Below, piece by piece: positions 8,267 through 13,774 of a stretch of 14,637 nucleotides of DNA. This DNA is from an uncultured Kangiella sp. (GTDB taxonomy: Bacteria; Pseudomonadota; Gammaproteobacteria; Enterobacterales; DSM-103792). The number at the start of each line of letters is the position of its first letter. Position 1 is the first letter of the stretch. Location of the stretch: the NCBI GenBank assembly GCA_946481205.1, contig CAMLNB010000075.1:1-14637 (forward strand). The letters are read 5' to 3'. The translations under genes were made by a program, and so were the position numbers. The notes under the pieces were generated by a model. That model was not told where the DNA came from and did not search any database. It saw only the letters and a list, made by a program, of their open reading frames with translations.

Positions 8267-8295
8267 GTAACAAGCCGAACTGGGTCATGCTCTAA
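8267..8295 (+). promoter_or_regulatory. Candidate ECF-type promoter for the metallopeptide cluster
   Basis: GTAACAA at 8267-8273 and CTCTAA at 8290-8295 are separated by 16 bp. This resembles the RpoE-like consensus (GGAACTT, 15-16 bp, GTCTAA); the -35 keeps the AAC core and the -10 matches 5 of 6. Related clusters are known to be controlled by ECF sigma factors (RpoE2 in Haemophilus, SigF in Caulobacter). The leader before the precursor ATG would be about 100 nt. No convincing sigma-70 promoter was found in 8247-8399. This is a pattern match only. Confidence 0.3.
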
Positions 8296-8386
8296 CGGCC
8301 CGTGCGGCAGCTCAGGGCCATAAGCCGTTGTGGGGCTTGAGGTTGGTCCAGGAAGACGCCGTGATGTTGTTGAACTTCACTTCTTC

Positions 8387-8392
8387 AGGAGA
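8387..8392 (+). promoter_or_regulatory. Ribosome binding site deciding the precursor start
   Basis: AGGAGA lies 7 nt before the ATG at 8400. It picks this ATG over an in-frame TTG at 8328, which has no such site, and places a clean signal peptide at the N-terminus. Confidence 0.85.
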
Positions 8393-8399
8393 TGGAAAC

Positions 8400-8783
8400 A
8401 TGAACCGCAAGACCAAACTGTCGACTTTGATTGGCGCATCGGTAGTGGCGACGATGGCGGTGGCAAACACTGCCAGTGCCGACTCGACCCTGTTCGGCTA
8501 CAACGATCTGCAAGCCGGCTACAAACTCGCTTTCTTCGACGGCGATGAAAAAGGCAAGGAAGGCAAATGCGGCGAAGGCAAGTGTGGCGCCGACAAGAAA
8601 GGCAAGGAAGGCAAGTGCGGCGAAGGCAAATGCGGTGAGGACAAGAAGGGCAAGGAAGGCAAGTGTGGCGAAGGCAAATGCGGCGAAGGCAAATGTGGCG
8701 AGGACAAGAAAGGCAAGGAAGGCAAGTGCGGTGAAGGCAAGTGTGGCGAGAACAAAGACGCCAAGAAAGAAGAGAAAAAATAA
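8400..8783 (+). CDS. hvfA: HvfA/BufA2-type copper-binding RiPP precursor with nine EGKCG motifs
   Basis: This is the precursor of a ribosomally made, post-translationally modified peptide, 127 residues long. A Sec signal peptide spans 1-27 (basic start, hydrophobic core, ASA/D cleavage). A short recognition segment follows, with the LQAGYKLAFF element at 37-46, then a Lys/Glu/Gly/Cys-rich core. All nine cysteines (57, 62, 73, 78, 89, 94, 99, 110, 115) sit in EGKCG, grouped 2-2-3-2 and separated by DKKGK linkers. In Haemophilus HvfA the EGKCG cysteines become oxazolone/thioamide groups; in Caulobacter bufferins they become thiooxazoles; both bind copper. A periplasmic or exported copper-sequestering role is inferred from the family. 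The two biosynthesis genes follow directly. No folded domain is visible. Confidence 0.88.
   Translation: MNRKTKLSTLIGASVVATMAVANTASADSTLFGYNDLQAGYKLAFFDGDEKGKEGKCGEGKCGADKKGKEGKCGEGKCGEDKKGKEGKCGEGKCGEGKCGEDKKGKEGKCGEGKCGENKDAKKEEKK
8559..8747 (+). repeat. Tandem EGKCG-coding repeats within the RiPP precursor
   Basis: Nine 15-bp EGKCG-coding units run from codon 54 to codon 116, in four blocks of 2, 2, 3 and 2, separated by 18-bp linkers with a GAC-AAG-AAR-GGC-AAG core. DNA similarity between blocks is high, with only synonymous third-base changes (tgc/tgt, ggc/ggt, aaa/aag). The third block's extra unit suggests gain by slippage or unequal recombination. Confidence 0.9.
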
Positions 8784-8810
8784 TCGCGCGGTCTGAGTGA
8801 GAACAATCCC

Positions 8811-9707
8811 ATGAGCCAGACTTTCGTTGCTCAGCAGATGGTTCAGGGAGCAGGTCTCGGCCTGCGGCGGGAGCTGTTGCTCCCGCTGCAGGCAACACCG
8901 TTACCGGAAGTGTCGTTCTATGAAGTCGCACCAGAAAATTGGCTGCGCATGGGCGGCGCGCTTGGCAAGCGGTTTCGTTATTTCACCGAACGTCACCCGT
9001 TTGTCTGTCATGGCTTGTCGCTTTCACTCGGTGGGCCGAGCCCCATCGATGTCGATTTTGTCCGCGACGTCGGCGCTTTTATGCGTGCACACGGTATTCG
9101 CGCCTACAGCGAGCATCTGAGTTATTGCAGCGATCATGGCCATCTTTATGATCTGCTGCCGATCCCATTCACCGAAGACGCTGTTCACTACGTCGCCGCG
9201 CGGATTCGGCAAGTCCAGGATGTGCTCGGCCAGCGCATCGCCATCGAAAATGTCTCGTATTACGCCGCACCGGCCCAGGAAATGACCGAGCTGGAGTTTC
9301 TGCTGGCGGTGCTGCAAGAAGCCGATTGCGAGCTGCTGCTTGACGTCAACAATATCTACGTCAACAGTGTCAACCATCGCTACGATCCGCAGGCGTTTCT
9401 GGCGGCATTGCCGGGTGAGCGGATTGCCTGGTTGCACATTGCCGGCCATTACGATGAAGCACCGGATCTGCTGGTCGACACTCACGGCAGCGATGTCAAA
9501 GCGGCGGTGTGGGCGTTGCTGGCGCAGGCTTATCAGCAGTTTGGCGCCATGCCGACCTTGCTGGAGCGTGATTTCAACATTCCACCATTGCCACAGCTAC
9601 AGCAGGAGTTGCGCCTGATTGTCGATGCGCAAAGCCGTGCTGATCAGCCCGTCGGGCAGGAGACCGTGCATGAGCGCCGAACACGCGCGCCAGCAATCGC
9701 AAGCTGA
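8811..9707 (+). CDS. hvfB: MNIO (DUF692) RiPP maturase, HvfB/BufB family
   Basis: This is a multinuclear non-heme iron-dependent oxidative enzyme with a TIM-barrel fold. Family members oxidise cysteines of the precursor to heterocycles using O2. The 298-residue protein has the full motif set: EVAPENW (38-44), HGLSLSLGG (67-75), YSEHLSY (99-105), AIENVSYY (144-151), [11 protein letters not shown] (175-185), WLHIAGH (207-213), VDTHGSDV (222-229) and LLERDFNIP (250-258). His67, Glu101, Glu146, Asn180, His209, Asp223, His225 and Glu252 are likely iron or neighbouring ligands by family analogy. It acts in the cytoplasm before export. The ribosome binding site is weak (GTGAG), which may keep enzyme below precursor level. 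The C-terminal 40 residues after the barrel look unstructured. Confidence 0.93.
   Translation: MSQTFVAQQMVQGAGLGLRRELLLPLQATPLPEVSFYEVAPENWLRMGGALGKRFRYFTERHPFVCHGLSLSLGGPSPIDVDFVRDVGAFMRAHGIRAYSEHLSYCSDHGHLYDLLPIPFTEDAVHYVAARIRQVQDVLGQRIAIENVSYYAAPAQEMTELEFLLAVLQEADCELLLDVNNIYVNSVNHRYDPQAFLAALPGERIAWLHIAGHYDEAPDLLVDTHGSDVKAAVWALLAQAYQQFGAMPTLLERDFNIPPLPQLQQELRLIVDAQSRADQPVGQETVHERRTRAPAIAS
9658..9663 (+). promoter_or_regulatory. Ribosome binding site deciding the hvfC start
   Basis: AGGAGA lies 6 nt upstream of the ATG at 9670 and inside the end of hvfB. It favours that ATG over an in-frame ATG at 9619, which would lengthen the overlap and add 17 residues unlike the family N-terminus. Confidence 0.8.
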
Positions 9708-10458
9708 AACGCTGCCGCGGTTTCAACGGGCGCAGTTTGCTTTTACCGCGCATGTTCGTGATCCGGCGAATGCCGCGCGCCCGGCCGATGTCGAAGACCG
9801 GCGGATGGCGATTTATCGCGAACTGTTTTTCAACAATGTCGAAGGCTTTGTCCGCAATTGTTTTCCGGTGTTGCGCAGTCTGACACCCGATGCCGAATGG
9901 TTGGCGCTGGTGCGCGATTTTTTCGCCCGCCATGTTTCGCACAGTCCGCTGTTCAGCGAGATTCCGGCCGAGTTTCTGCAGTACCTGGAGCAAGAGAAAC
10001 CGGCGACGCTGGCGCCGAATTTTCCTTTCCTGTTGGAACTCGCCCATTACGAATGGCTCGAACTGGTCGCTCAGATTGCGGTTGAAACCTTGCCAGAGCT
10101 CTTGCCCGGCGCCTTGACCGAGCAGAGCCGTATTGGTCTGTCACCCGTGGCATTTGTTCAGGCCTACCGGTTTCCGGTGCAACATATCGGCCCGGAATTT
10201 CTGCCCGAGCAGCCCGGCACCGAGCCAACCACGGTGGCCGTGTACCGGAACCGGCAGGACGAGGTGCAGTTTCTGGCACTGAACCCGCTCAGCTATCAAT
10301 TGCTGTCTGCGCTGGAAAATGCCGAGGCGGTCACGGCTTCGGAATTGCTGCACTCACTGGCGGCGGCGCTGCAATTGCCGCCGGAGCGGTTGCTGCCAGC
10401 TGGTCTGCAAGCGTTACAAGACTTTGCTGACCGCGACATTGTCATAGCGCTGCCGTAG
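9670..10458 (+). CDS. hvfC: DUF2063 RiPP maturation partner, HvfC/BufC family
   Basis: This is the partner protein that binds the precursor and delivers it to the MNIO enzyme; it has no known catalytic activity of its own. The 262-residue protein has the helical N-terminal DUF2063 domain at about 14-105. Typical elements are [18 protein letters not shown], the [25 protein letters not shown] segment with its conserved Tyr-Arg and Asn residues, FFARH, and IPAEFLQYL. The second half (about 115-262) contains HYEWLEL and, near the end, a winged-helix-like stretch ([21 protein letters not shown]). It overlaps hvfB by 38 bp, implying coupled translation. Only 48 bp separate it from mlaA, with no terminator between. 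Confidence 0.9.
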   Translation: MSAEHARQQSQAETLPRFQRAQFAFTAHVRDPANAARPADVEDRRMAIYRELFFNNVEGFVRNCFPVLRSLTPDAEWLALVRDFFARHVSHSPLFSEIPAEFLQYLEQEKPATLAPNFPFLLELAHYEWLELVAQIAVETLPELLPGALTEQSRIGLSPVAFVQAYRFPVQHIGPEFLPEQPGTEPTTVAVYRNRQDEVQFLALNPLSYQLLSALENAEAVTASELLHSLAAALQLPPERLLPAGLQALQDFADRDIVIALP

Positions 10459-10506
10459 AATTCGGCCGCTGTGCCGTATTGATTCACTTACCTTGTGGAA
10501 CCCCGC

Positions 10507-11235
10507 ATGAACCGTTCTTTGCTGCGCCTGTTGCTGTTGGCGCCTGTCATGTTGCTGGCCGCCTGTGCCAGCACATCGAACAACCCGGCCGATCCGTATG
10601 AAGGCTTCAACCGCTCGATGTACAGCTTCAACAAGACGGTCGACGCCGCTGTGCTGCGTCCGGCTGCCAAGGCCTACGACACCGTCGTGCCGACCGTGGT
10701 CGATGAGCGTATCGACAATGCGCTGGCCAATGTCGGCGAGATCGGCAACATCGGCAACGCCTTGCTGCAGGGCAAGCTGAAGAAAATGGCAATCAGCACC
10801 GGTCGCTTGGTGATCAACAGTACCTTCGGTCTTGCCGGCTTGTTCGATCCGGCGACCCCGTTGGGCTTGACCCGACAGGAAGAAGATTTCGGTCAAACCC
10901 TGGCGCATTGGGGCGTCGGTGATGGTCCGTTCCTGATGCTGCCATTTATGGGACCAAGCACTGCGCGCGATGTCGTCGGTATACCGGTTGATGCCCAGCT
11001 CGATGTGATGACCGAAGTCGATCATGTGCCAACCCGCAATACGGTCATGGGGCTGGACCTGCTGAATGCGCGGCAAGCCTTGTTCCCGATCGAAGGTCAT
11101 CTGGAAGATGCGCTGGATGAATATGCCTTTGTCCGCGATGCCTACCTGCAGCGGCGGCAATACCTGATTCACGACGGCAATCCACCGTTGCCGGCGGATG
11201 ACGACGATTGTGATCCGGGTTTGGAAGAGTGCTGA
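10507..11235 (+). CDS. mlaA: Outer-membrane lipoprotein MlaA (VacJ)
   Basis: MlaA sits in the inner leaflet of the outer membrane and removes misplaced phospholipids from the outer leaflet, passing them to MlaC for retrograde transport. The 242-residue protein has a lipoprotein signal peptide with lipobox LAAC (Cys20). Family signatures follow: DPYEGFNRSMYSFN (about 29-42), INSTFGLAGLFDPA, and FGQTLAHWGVGDGPFLMLPFMGPSTARD. The ATG at 10507 is preceded by GTGGA (10495-10499); the in-frame GTG there is part of that site rather than the start. The acidic C-terminus has two extra cysteines (235 and 242). No other mla gene is nearby, which is usual for mlaA outside enteric mla operons. Confidence 0.95.
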   Translation: MNRSLLRLLLLAPVMLLAACASTSNNPADPYEGFNRSMYSFNKTVDAAVLRPAAKAYDTVVPTVVDERIDNALANVGEIGNIGNALLQGKLKKMAISTGRLVINSTFGLAGLFDPATPLGLTRQEEDFGQTLAHWGVGDGPFLMLPFMGPSTARDVVGIPVDAQLDVMTEVDHVPTRNTVMGLDLLNARQALFPIEGHLEDALDEYAFVRDAYLQRRQYLIHDGNPPLPADDDDCDPGLEEC

Positions 11236-11310
11236 TCGAGGGGAAAAAGCGGGGGAGACAGTTCCTGTCGCCACCGTTACCGGCAGCGATCACCTGCTGA
11301 GCTCGACATA

Positions 11311-11340
11311 ACAAAAACGCGCCTCAGGGCGCGTTTTTGT
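11311..11340. terminator. Bidirectional intrinsic terminator between mlaA and the PilZ gene
   Basis: There is a perfect 13-bp stem (11311-11323 with 11328-11340) around a TCAG loop, with GCGCC at its core. The flanking A-run and T-run give a U-tract on either strand, so it can end mlaA transcription rightwards and the convergent PilZ gene leftwards. It is the first clear intrinsic terminator after the mogA promoter. Confidence 0.93.
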
Positions 11341-11346
11341 TGGGAG

Positions 11347-11655
11347 TCAGCTTACATCACTGAGTTCGCCAGCCACCTCGAAGCGACCGCCTTTTTGCTT
11401 TTGCACGCGCACTACTTTGAATGCGGCATGCAGCGGAGGCATCCGTGACTGATTGGATGACACGGTCACTTTCAGCGTGGCGCCAACGCTCGGCTCGACC
11501 TGGGCTTCGAACATCAGACCGCGGCCACTGAGATTGCGTGCTTCACCCTGATACTCGGCGCCGGTTTCTTCGTCGATGATTTCCACCCGGGCATCGACAA
11601 ACATCCGGATGAAGTCACGCCGTTCGGCGTAATCGCGTGCATGGGCAAGTAGCAT
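11347..11655 (-). CDS. PilZ domain c-di-GMP-binding protein
   Basis: This is a stand-alone PilZ domain of 102 residues, a cytoplasmic receptor for cyclic di-GMP. Both binding motifs are present: RxxxR at residues 13-17 (RDFIR) and the (D/N)xSxxG motif NLSGRG at 41-46, followed by strands such as RVQKQKGGRFEVAGEL. No output domain is attached, so it must act by binding a partner. The ATG at 11655 is chosen because GGGAG lies 7 nt upstream; a GTG two codons earlier is possible. Order mlaA - PilZ - rssB - rssC corresponds to P. aeruginosa PA2800 - PA2799 - PA2798 - PA2797 as I recall it, making this a probable PA2799 ortholog. The partner is unknown. Confidence 0.88.
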   Translation of the reverse strand: MLLAHARDYAERRDFIRMFVDARVEIIDEETGAEYQGEARNLSGRGLMFEAQVEPSVGATLKVTVSSNQSRMPPLHAAFKVVRVQKQKGGRFEVAGELSDVS

Positions 11656-11697
11656 GTTCACTCTCCCGCAACGGTACCCGAAGAGGTACCCGCGCTG

Positions 11698-11727
11698 ATA
11701 CTAGGGAAACTGCCGGTTCAGCGTCAA
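11698..11727 (-). promoter_or_regulatory. Sigma-70 type promoter for the PilZ gene
   Basis: Read on the minus strand, TTGACG (plus 11722-11727) and TAGTAT (plus 11698-11703) are separated by 18 bp, matching 5 of 6 and 4 of 6. Transcription would start near 11690, about 35 nt before the ATG. A direct repeat of GGTACCCG (11673-11680 and 11685-11692, each containing the GGTACC palindrome) covers the expected start and early leader. Confidence 0.55.
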
Positions 11728-11851
11728 TGCGTATCGTCCGTGCGCGTGTCGGTCCCGGCTGGCACGCCGGTTCAAAGCAAAAAGAAAGGCTTTCCTTTCT
11801 GTGCGAACTGTAGCAATCTCACAGATCCCGGTGCGCAGAATTCGACCGGTG

Positions 11852-11860
11852 TGCTATAAA
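11852..11860 (+). promoter_or_regulatory. Extended -10 promoter for rssB-rssC
   Basis: TGC followed by TATAAA (11852-11860) is a strong extended -10 element; the -35 position is poor. The start would be near 11867, about 33 nt before the chosen rssB ATG. This argues against in-frame start codons farther upstream. The 244-bp space between the PilZ gene and rssB also holds a 7-bp hairpin (11783-11800); nothing else was recognised in it. Confidence 0.5.
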
Positions 11861-11899
11861 CAAGTGGTGTTCTCCGACACTGCCGCTGTGCTTCATCCC

Positions 11900-13162
11900 A
11901 TGCCGTCGCTCGATACACCTGCTGCCCACGCTGTTGCTCCTCGCGTTGTTGTCATTGATGACGATCGCCTCGTTCGCGACAGCATGTGCGTCTACCTTGA
12001 AGACATCGGTTACACCGTGGTGCCGGCAGCCAGTGCGCGCGAAGGGCTGAATTGCTGCCGTGACGAGCATCCCGATGTCGTGCTGTGCGATCTGCGGATG
12101 CCGGACATGGACGGGCTGCAGGTGCTCGAAATCCTGACGCGCGAGCAACCGCAAATGCCGGTGATTGTGATCTCCGGTGCCGGTGTCATTACCGATGTGG
12201 TCGAAGCACTGCGACTCGGCGCAACCGATTATTTGGTCAAACCGATTTCCGATATGGCGGTGCTGGAGCACGCCGTGCGCTCGGCGCTGCACAAAGCCAC
12301 GCTCGAGCAGGAAAACCAGCAGTACAAAGAAGAGCTCGAAAGCGCCAATGCCGAGCTCGAGGCTAACCTCGATTTGCTCCGTCAGGATCAGGAAGCCGGC
12401 CGCCAGGCTCAGCTGCAATTGCTACCGGAGCCGATGGCTCGGTTCGGTCGCTGGCAGTTCAGCCACGCGGTGATTCCATCGCTGTACCTCAGCGGCGATT
12501 TCCTCGATTATTTTGAGATCGACGAGCACCGAATCGGTTTCTACATTGCCGACGTTTCCGGCCACGGCGCGGCGTCGGCCTTCGTCACGATGATGCTGAA
12601 AAGCCTGATCAACCATCCGCTGCGCCGCTTCCGCAGCCATGGCGACGACACCATCGCCAGCCCGGCCAAGCTGCTGACCTATTTGAACACGGAGCTGCTG
12701 CAAGCCAATCTCGGCAAGTACCTGACGCTGTTTTATGGCGTGCTCGATCGCCAGAATGGTGAACTCCATTACAGCAACGGTGGTCATTATCCGCGACCCT
12801 TGCTGCATCAGCAGGGCAAGCATCGTTTTCTCGGCGAGGGCAGCTTTCCGGTCGGCTTGTTCGATTGGGCTAGCTACGACAGTGCTCAGGTTACCCTGCA
12901 GGCCGATGCCCGCTTGCTGCTGAGTTCGGACGGTGTGCTGGAAGCGCTGGCCAAGCCCGGATTGGCAAAGGATGAATCTTTGTTATTATCGTTGCCGAGC
13001 GGTGCAAGCCAGACGGTGCCAACCTTGGTCAGCGAAGTCAGACGGGCACTGGCAGGGCCGCCACCGGATGATATCGCGCTGTTTCTGCTGCAGGCCGTGA
13101 GCGAATCCGGCAGCCGGAACACCGGCCAAGCCGCCGGTCAAACGAAGAACAAGAACGAGTGA
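11900..13162 (+). CDS. rssB: RssB-like response regulator with PP2C-type phosphatase domain
   Basis: This is a two-domain cytoplasmic regulator of 420 residues. The receiver domain (about 14-130) has the acidic pocket Asp20-22, phospho-acceptor Asp64 (CDLRMPDMDG), Ser92 and Lys114 in LVKP. A coiled-coil linker (about 131-172) leads to a PP2C serine phosphatase (about 173-410). That domain keeps metal-binding aspartates Asp200 (SGDF), Asp218 (ADVSGHG), Asp344 (SSDG) and Asp391 (PDDIA). In pseudomonads RssB pairs with RssC in sigma-S control; the E. coli homolog has lost phosphatase residues. There is no C-terminal HATPase kinase, unlike HsbR. The ATG at 11900 has no clear ribosome binding site; an in-frame GTG at 11888 is the alternative. 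It overlaps or nearly touches rssC. Confidence 0.82.
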   Translation: MPSLDTPAAHAVAPRVVVIDDDRLVRDSMCVYLEDIGYTVVPAASAREGLNCCRDEHPDVVLCDLRMPDMDGLQVLEILTREQPQMPVIVISGAGVITDVVEALRLGATDYLVKPISDMAVLEHAVRSALHKATLEQENQQYKEELESANAELEANLDLLRQDQEAGRQAQLQLLPEPMARFGRWQFSHAVIPSLYLSGDFLDYFEIDEHRIGFYIADVSGHGAASAFVTMMLKSLINHPLRRFRSHGDDTIASPAKLLTYLNTELLQANLGKYLTLFYGVLDRQNGELHYSNGGHYPRPLLHQQGKHRFLGEGSFPVGLFDWASYDSAQVTLQADARLLLSSDGVLEALAKPGLAKDESLLLSLPSGASQTVPTLVSEVRRALAGPPPDDIALFLLQAVSESGSRNTGQAAGQTKNKNE

Positions 13163-13176
13163 GGTTGACTGCGATT

Positions 13177-13668
13177 ATGCTGCCCGGGCAGGCGTCGTAC
13201 GCTATTCAGGATGGCGTTTATATCCTGAAGTTTCGTGGTGATATCCGGTTCCAGTTGTGTGCCAGTGTCGACCGATTCATCCAACGTATTTTTCAGGAAA
13301 GCATCAAGCCGAAAGTCATCATTGACCTGCTGGAAGCGACCGCGGTCGACAGTACGGCTTTGGGCGTGATCGCGCAGATCGCCATCCACACCCGCCGTGC
13401 TTACGATCGGCGGCCGACCATTCTGGTGCGCAATCCGGATTTGCTGGCGGTGTTGAAAGCCGTCAGCTTCGACAAGGTCTTTCACCTGTTGCCCGACGAC
13501 GAGCACGAACCGGAATCCTACCAAGAGCTCGAAGCCGAACCGGCCGATGAACTGAATTTCACCCGCCAAGCATTATCGGCACATCGCCACTTGATGGCGT
13601 TGTCGCAGGAGAACCGGGTGATGTTTCAGGATGTCGCGCGGGCGCTGGAAAGCGTTGCCCATCTGTGA
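13177..13668 (+). CDS. rssC: STAS-domain anti-anti-sigma factor, RssC-like
   Basis: This is a cytoplasmic anti-sigma antagonist of the SpoIIAA type and the probable substrate of the phosphatase encoded upstream. The STAS domain covers about residues 8-110 of 163, with GVYILKFRGDIRF at the first strands and the phosphorylation loop VDSTALG, where Ser59 is the expected target. A C-terminal tail of about 50 residues is acidic and then helical. The pairing next to a receiver-PP2C protein matches rssB-rssC of pseudomonads; partner switching that influences sigma-S is the inferred role. The ATG at 13177 is chosen with a GAGG-like site 12 nt upstream. A GTG at 13159 overlapping the rssB stop (GTGA) would add six residues and is a real alternative. 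Confidence 0.78.
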   Translation: MLPGQASYAIQDGVYILKFRGDIRFQLCASVDRFIQRIFQESIKPKVIIDLLEATAVDSTALGVIAQIAIHTRRAYDRRPTILVRNPDLLAVLKAVSFDKVFHLLPDDEHEPESYQELEAEPADELNFTRQALSAHRHLMALSQENRVMFQDVARALESVAHL

Positions 13669-13683
13669 CCTGAGACGGTATCG

Positions 13684-13717
13684 AAAAACAAACGGGCCTG
13701 CTGGCCCGTTTGTTTTT
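13684..13717. terminator. Bidirectional intrinsic terminator after rssC
   Basis: There is a perfect 15-bp stem (13684-13698 with 13703-13717) around a TGCT loop, with a GGGCC core and terminal A/T runs on both sides. It ends rssBC rightwards and can end the convergent minus-strand gene, which stops at 13775. Confidence 0.95.
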
Positions 13718-13774
13718 GCTTGAGACGATCTTGTCGTGGGGATTCGGTTGACCTGCAGATGACGCGGCGCGATC

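Larger units (their letters stand above)
8400..10458 (+). other. HvfABC/bufferin-type metallopeptide biosynthesis cluster
   Basis: Three co-directional genes form one biosynthetic unit: precursor (8400-8783), MNIO maturase (8811-9707) and DUF2063 partner (9670-10458). The gap after the precursor is 27 bp, and the last two genes overlap by 38 bp. This is the minimal known set for Cys-modified copper-binding peptides. A DoxX-type gene (HvfD), often present in such clusters, is absent; mlaA follows instead. No dedicated exporter, protease, regulator or sigma factor gene is next to it, consistent with Sec export and control from elsewhere. Confidence 0.85.

Noticed and set aside
8294..8329. Rho-independent terminator between ccmI and the precursor gene
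   Set aside because: The stem is interrupted by a large loop and is not followed by a T-run; kept only as a possible leader structure.
8559..8747. Regularly spaced repeats suggesting a CRISPR array
   Set aside because: The units are 15 bp, in frame and translated; there are no variable spacers of even length.
8377..8931. Minus-strand open frames rich in Pro/Leu/His/Ser or Cys/Arg repeats opposite the precursor gene, and a plus-strand frame of Lys/Ala repeats at 8476-8796
   Set aside because: They are shadows of the EGKCG repeat read in other frames. The real frame has a signal peptide, a strong ribosome binding site and family motifs.
10414..11274. Minus-strand open frame (286 codons) opposite mlaA
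   Set aside because: mlaA is certain on the plus strand; the antisense frame shows no recognisable domain.
11783..11800. 7-bp hairpin (AGAAAGG / CCTTTCT) upstream of rssB
   Set aside because: The stem is short and A/G-rich with no T-run, and it lies upstream of the likely promoter; no function can be supported.
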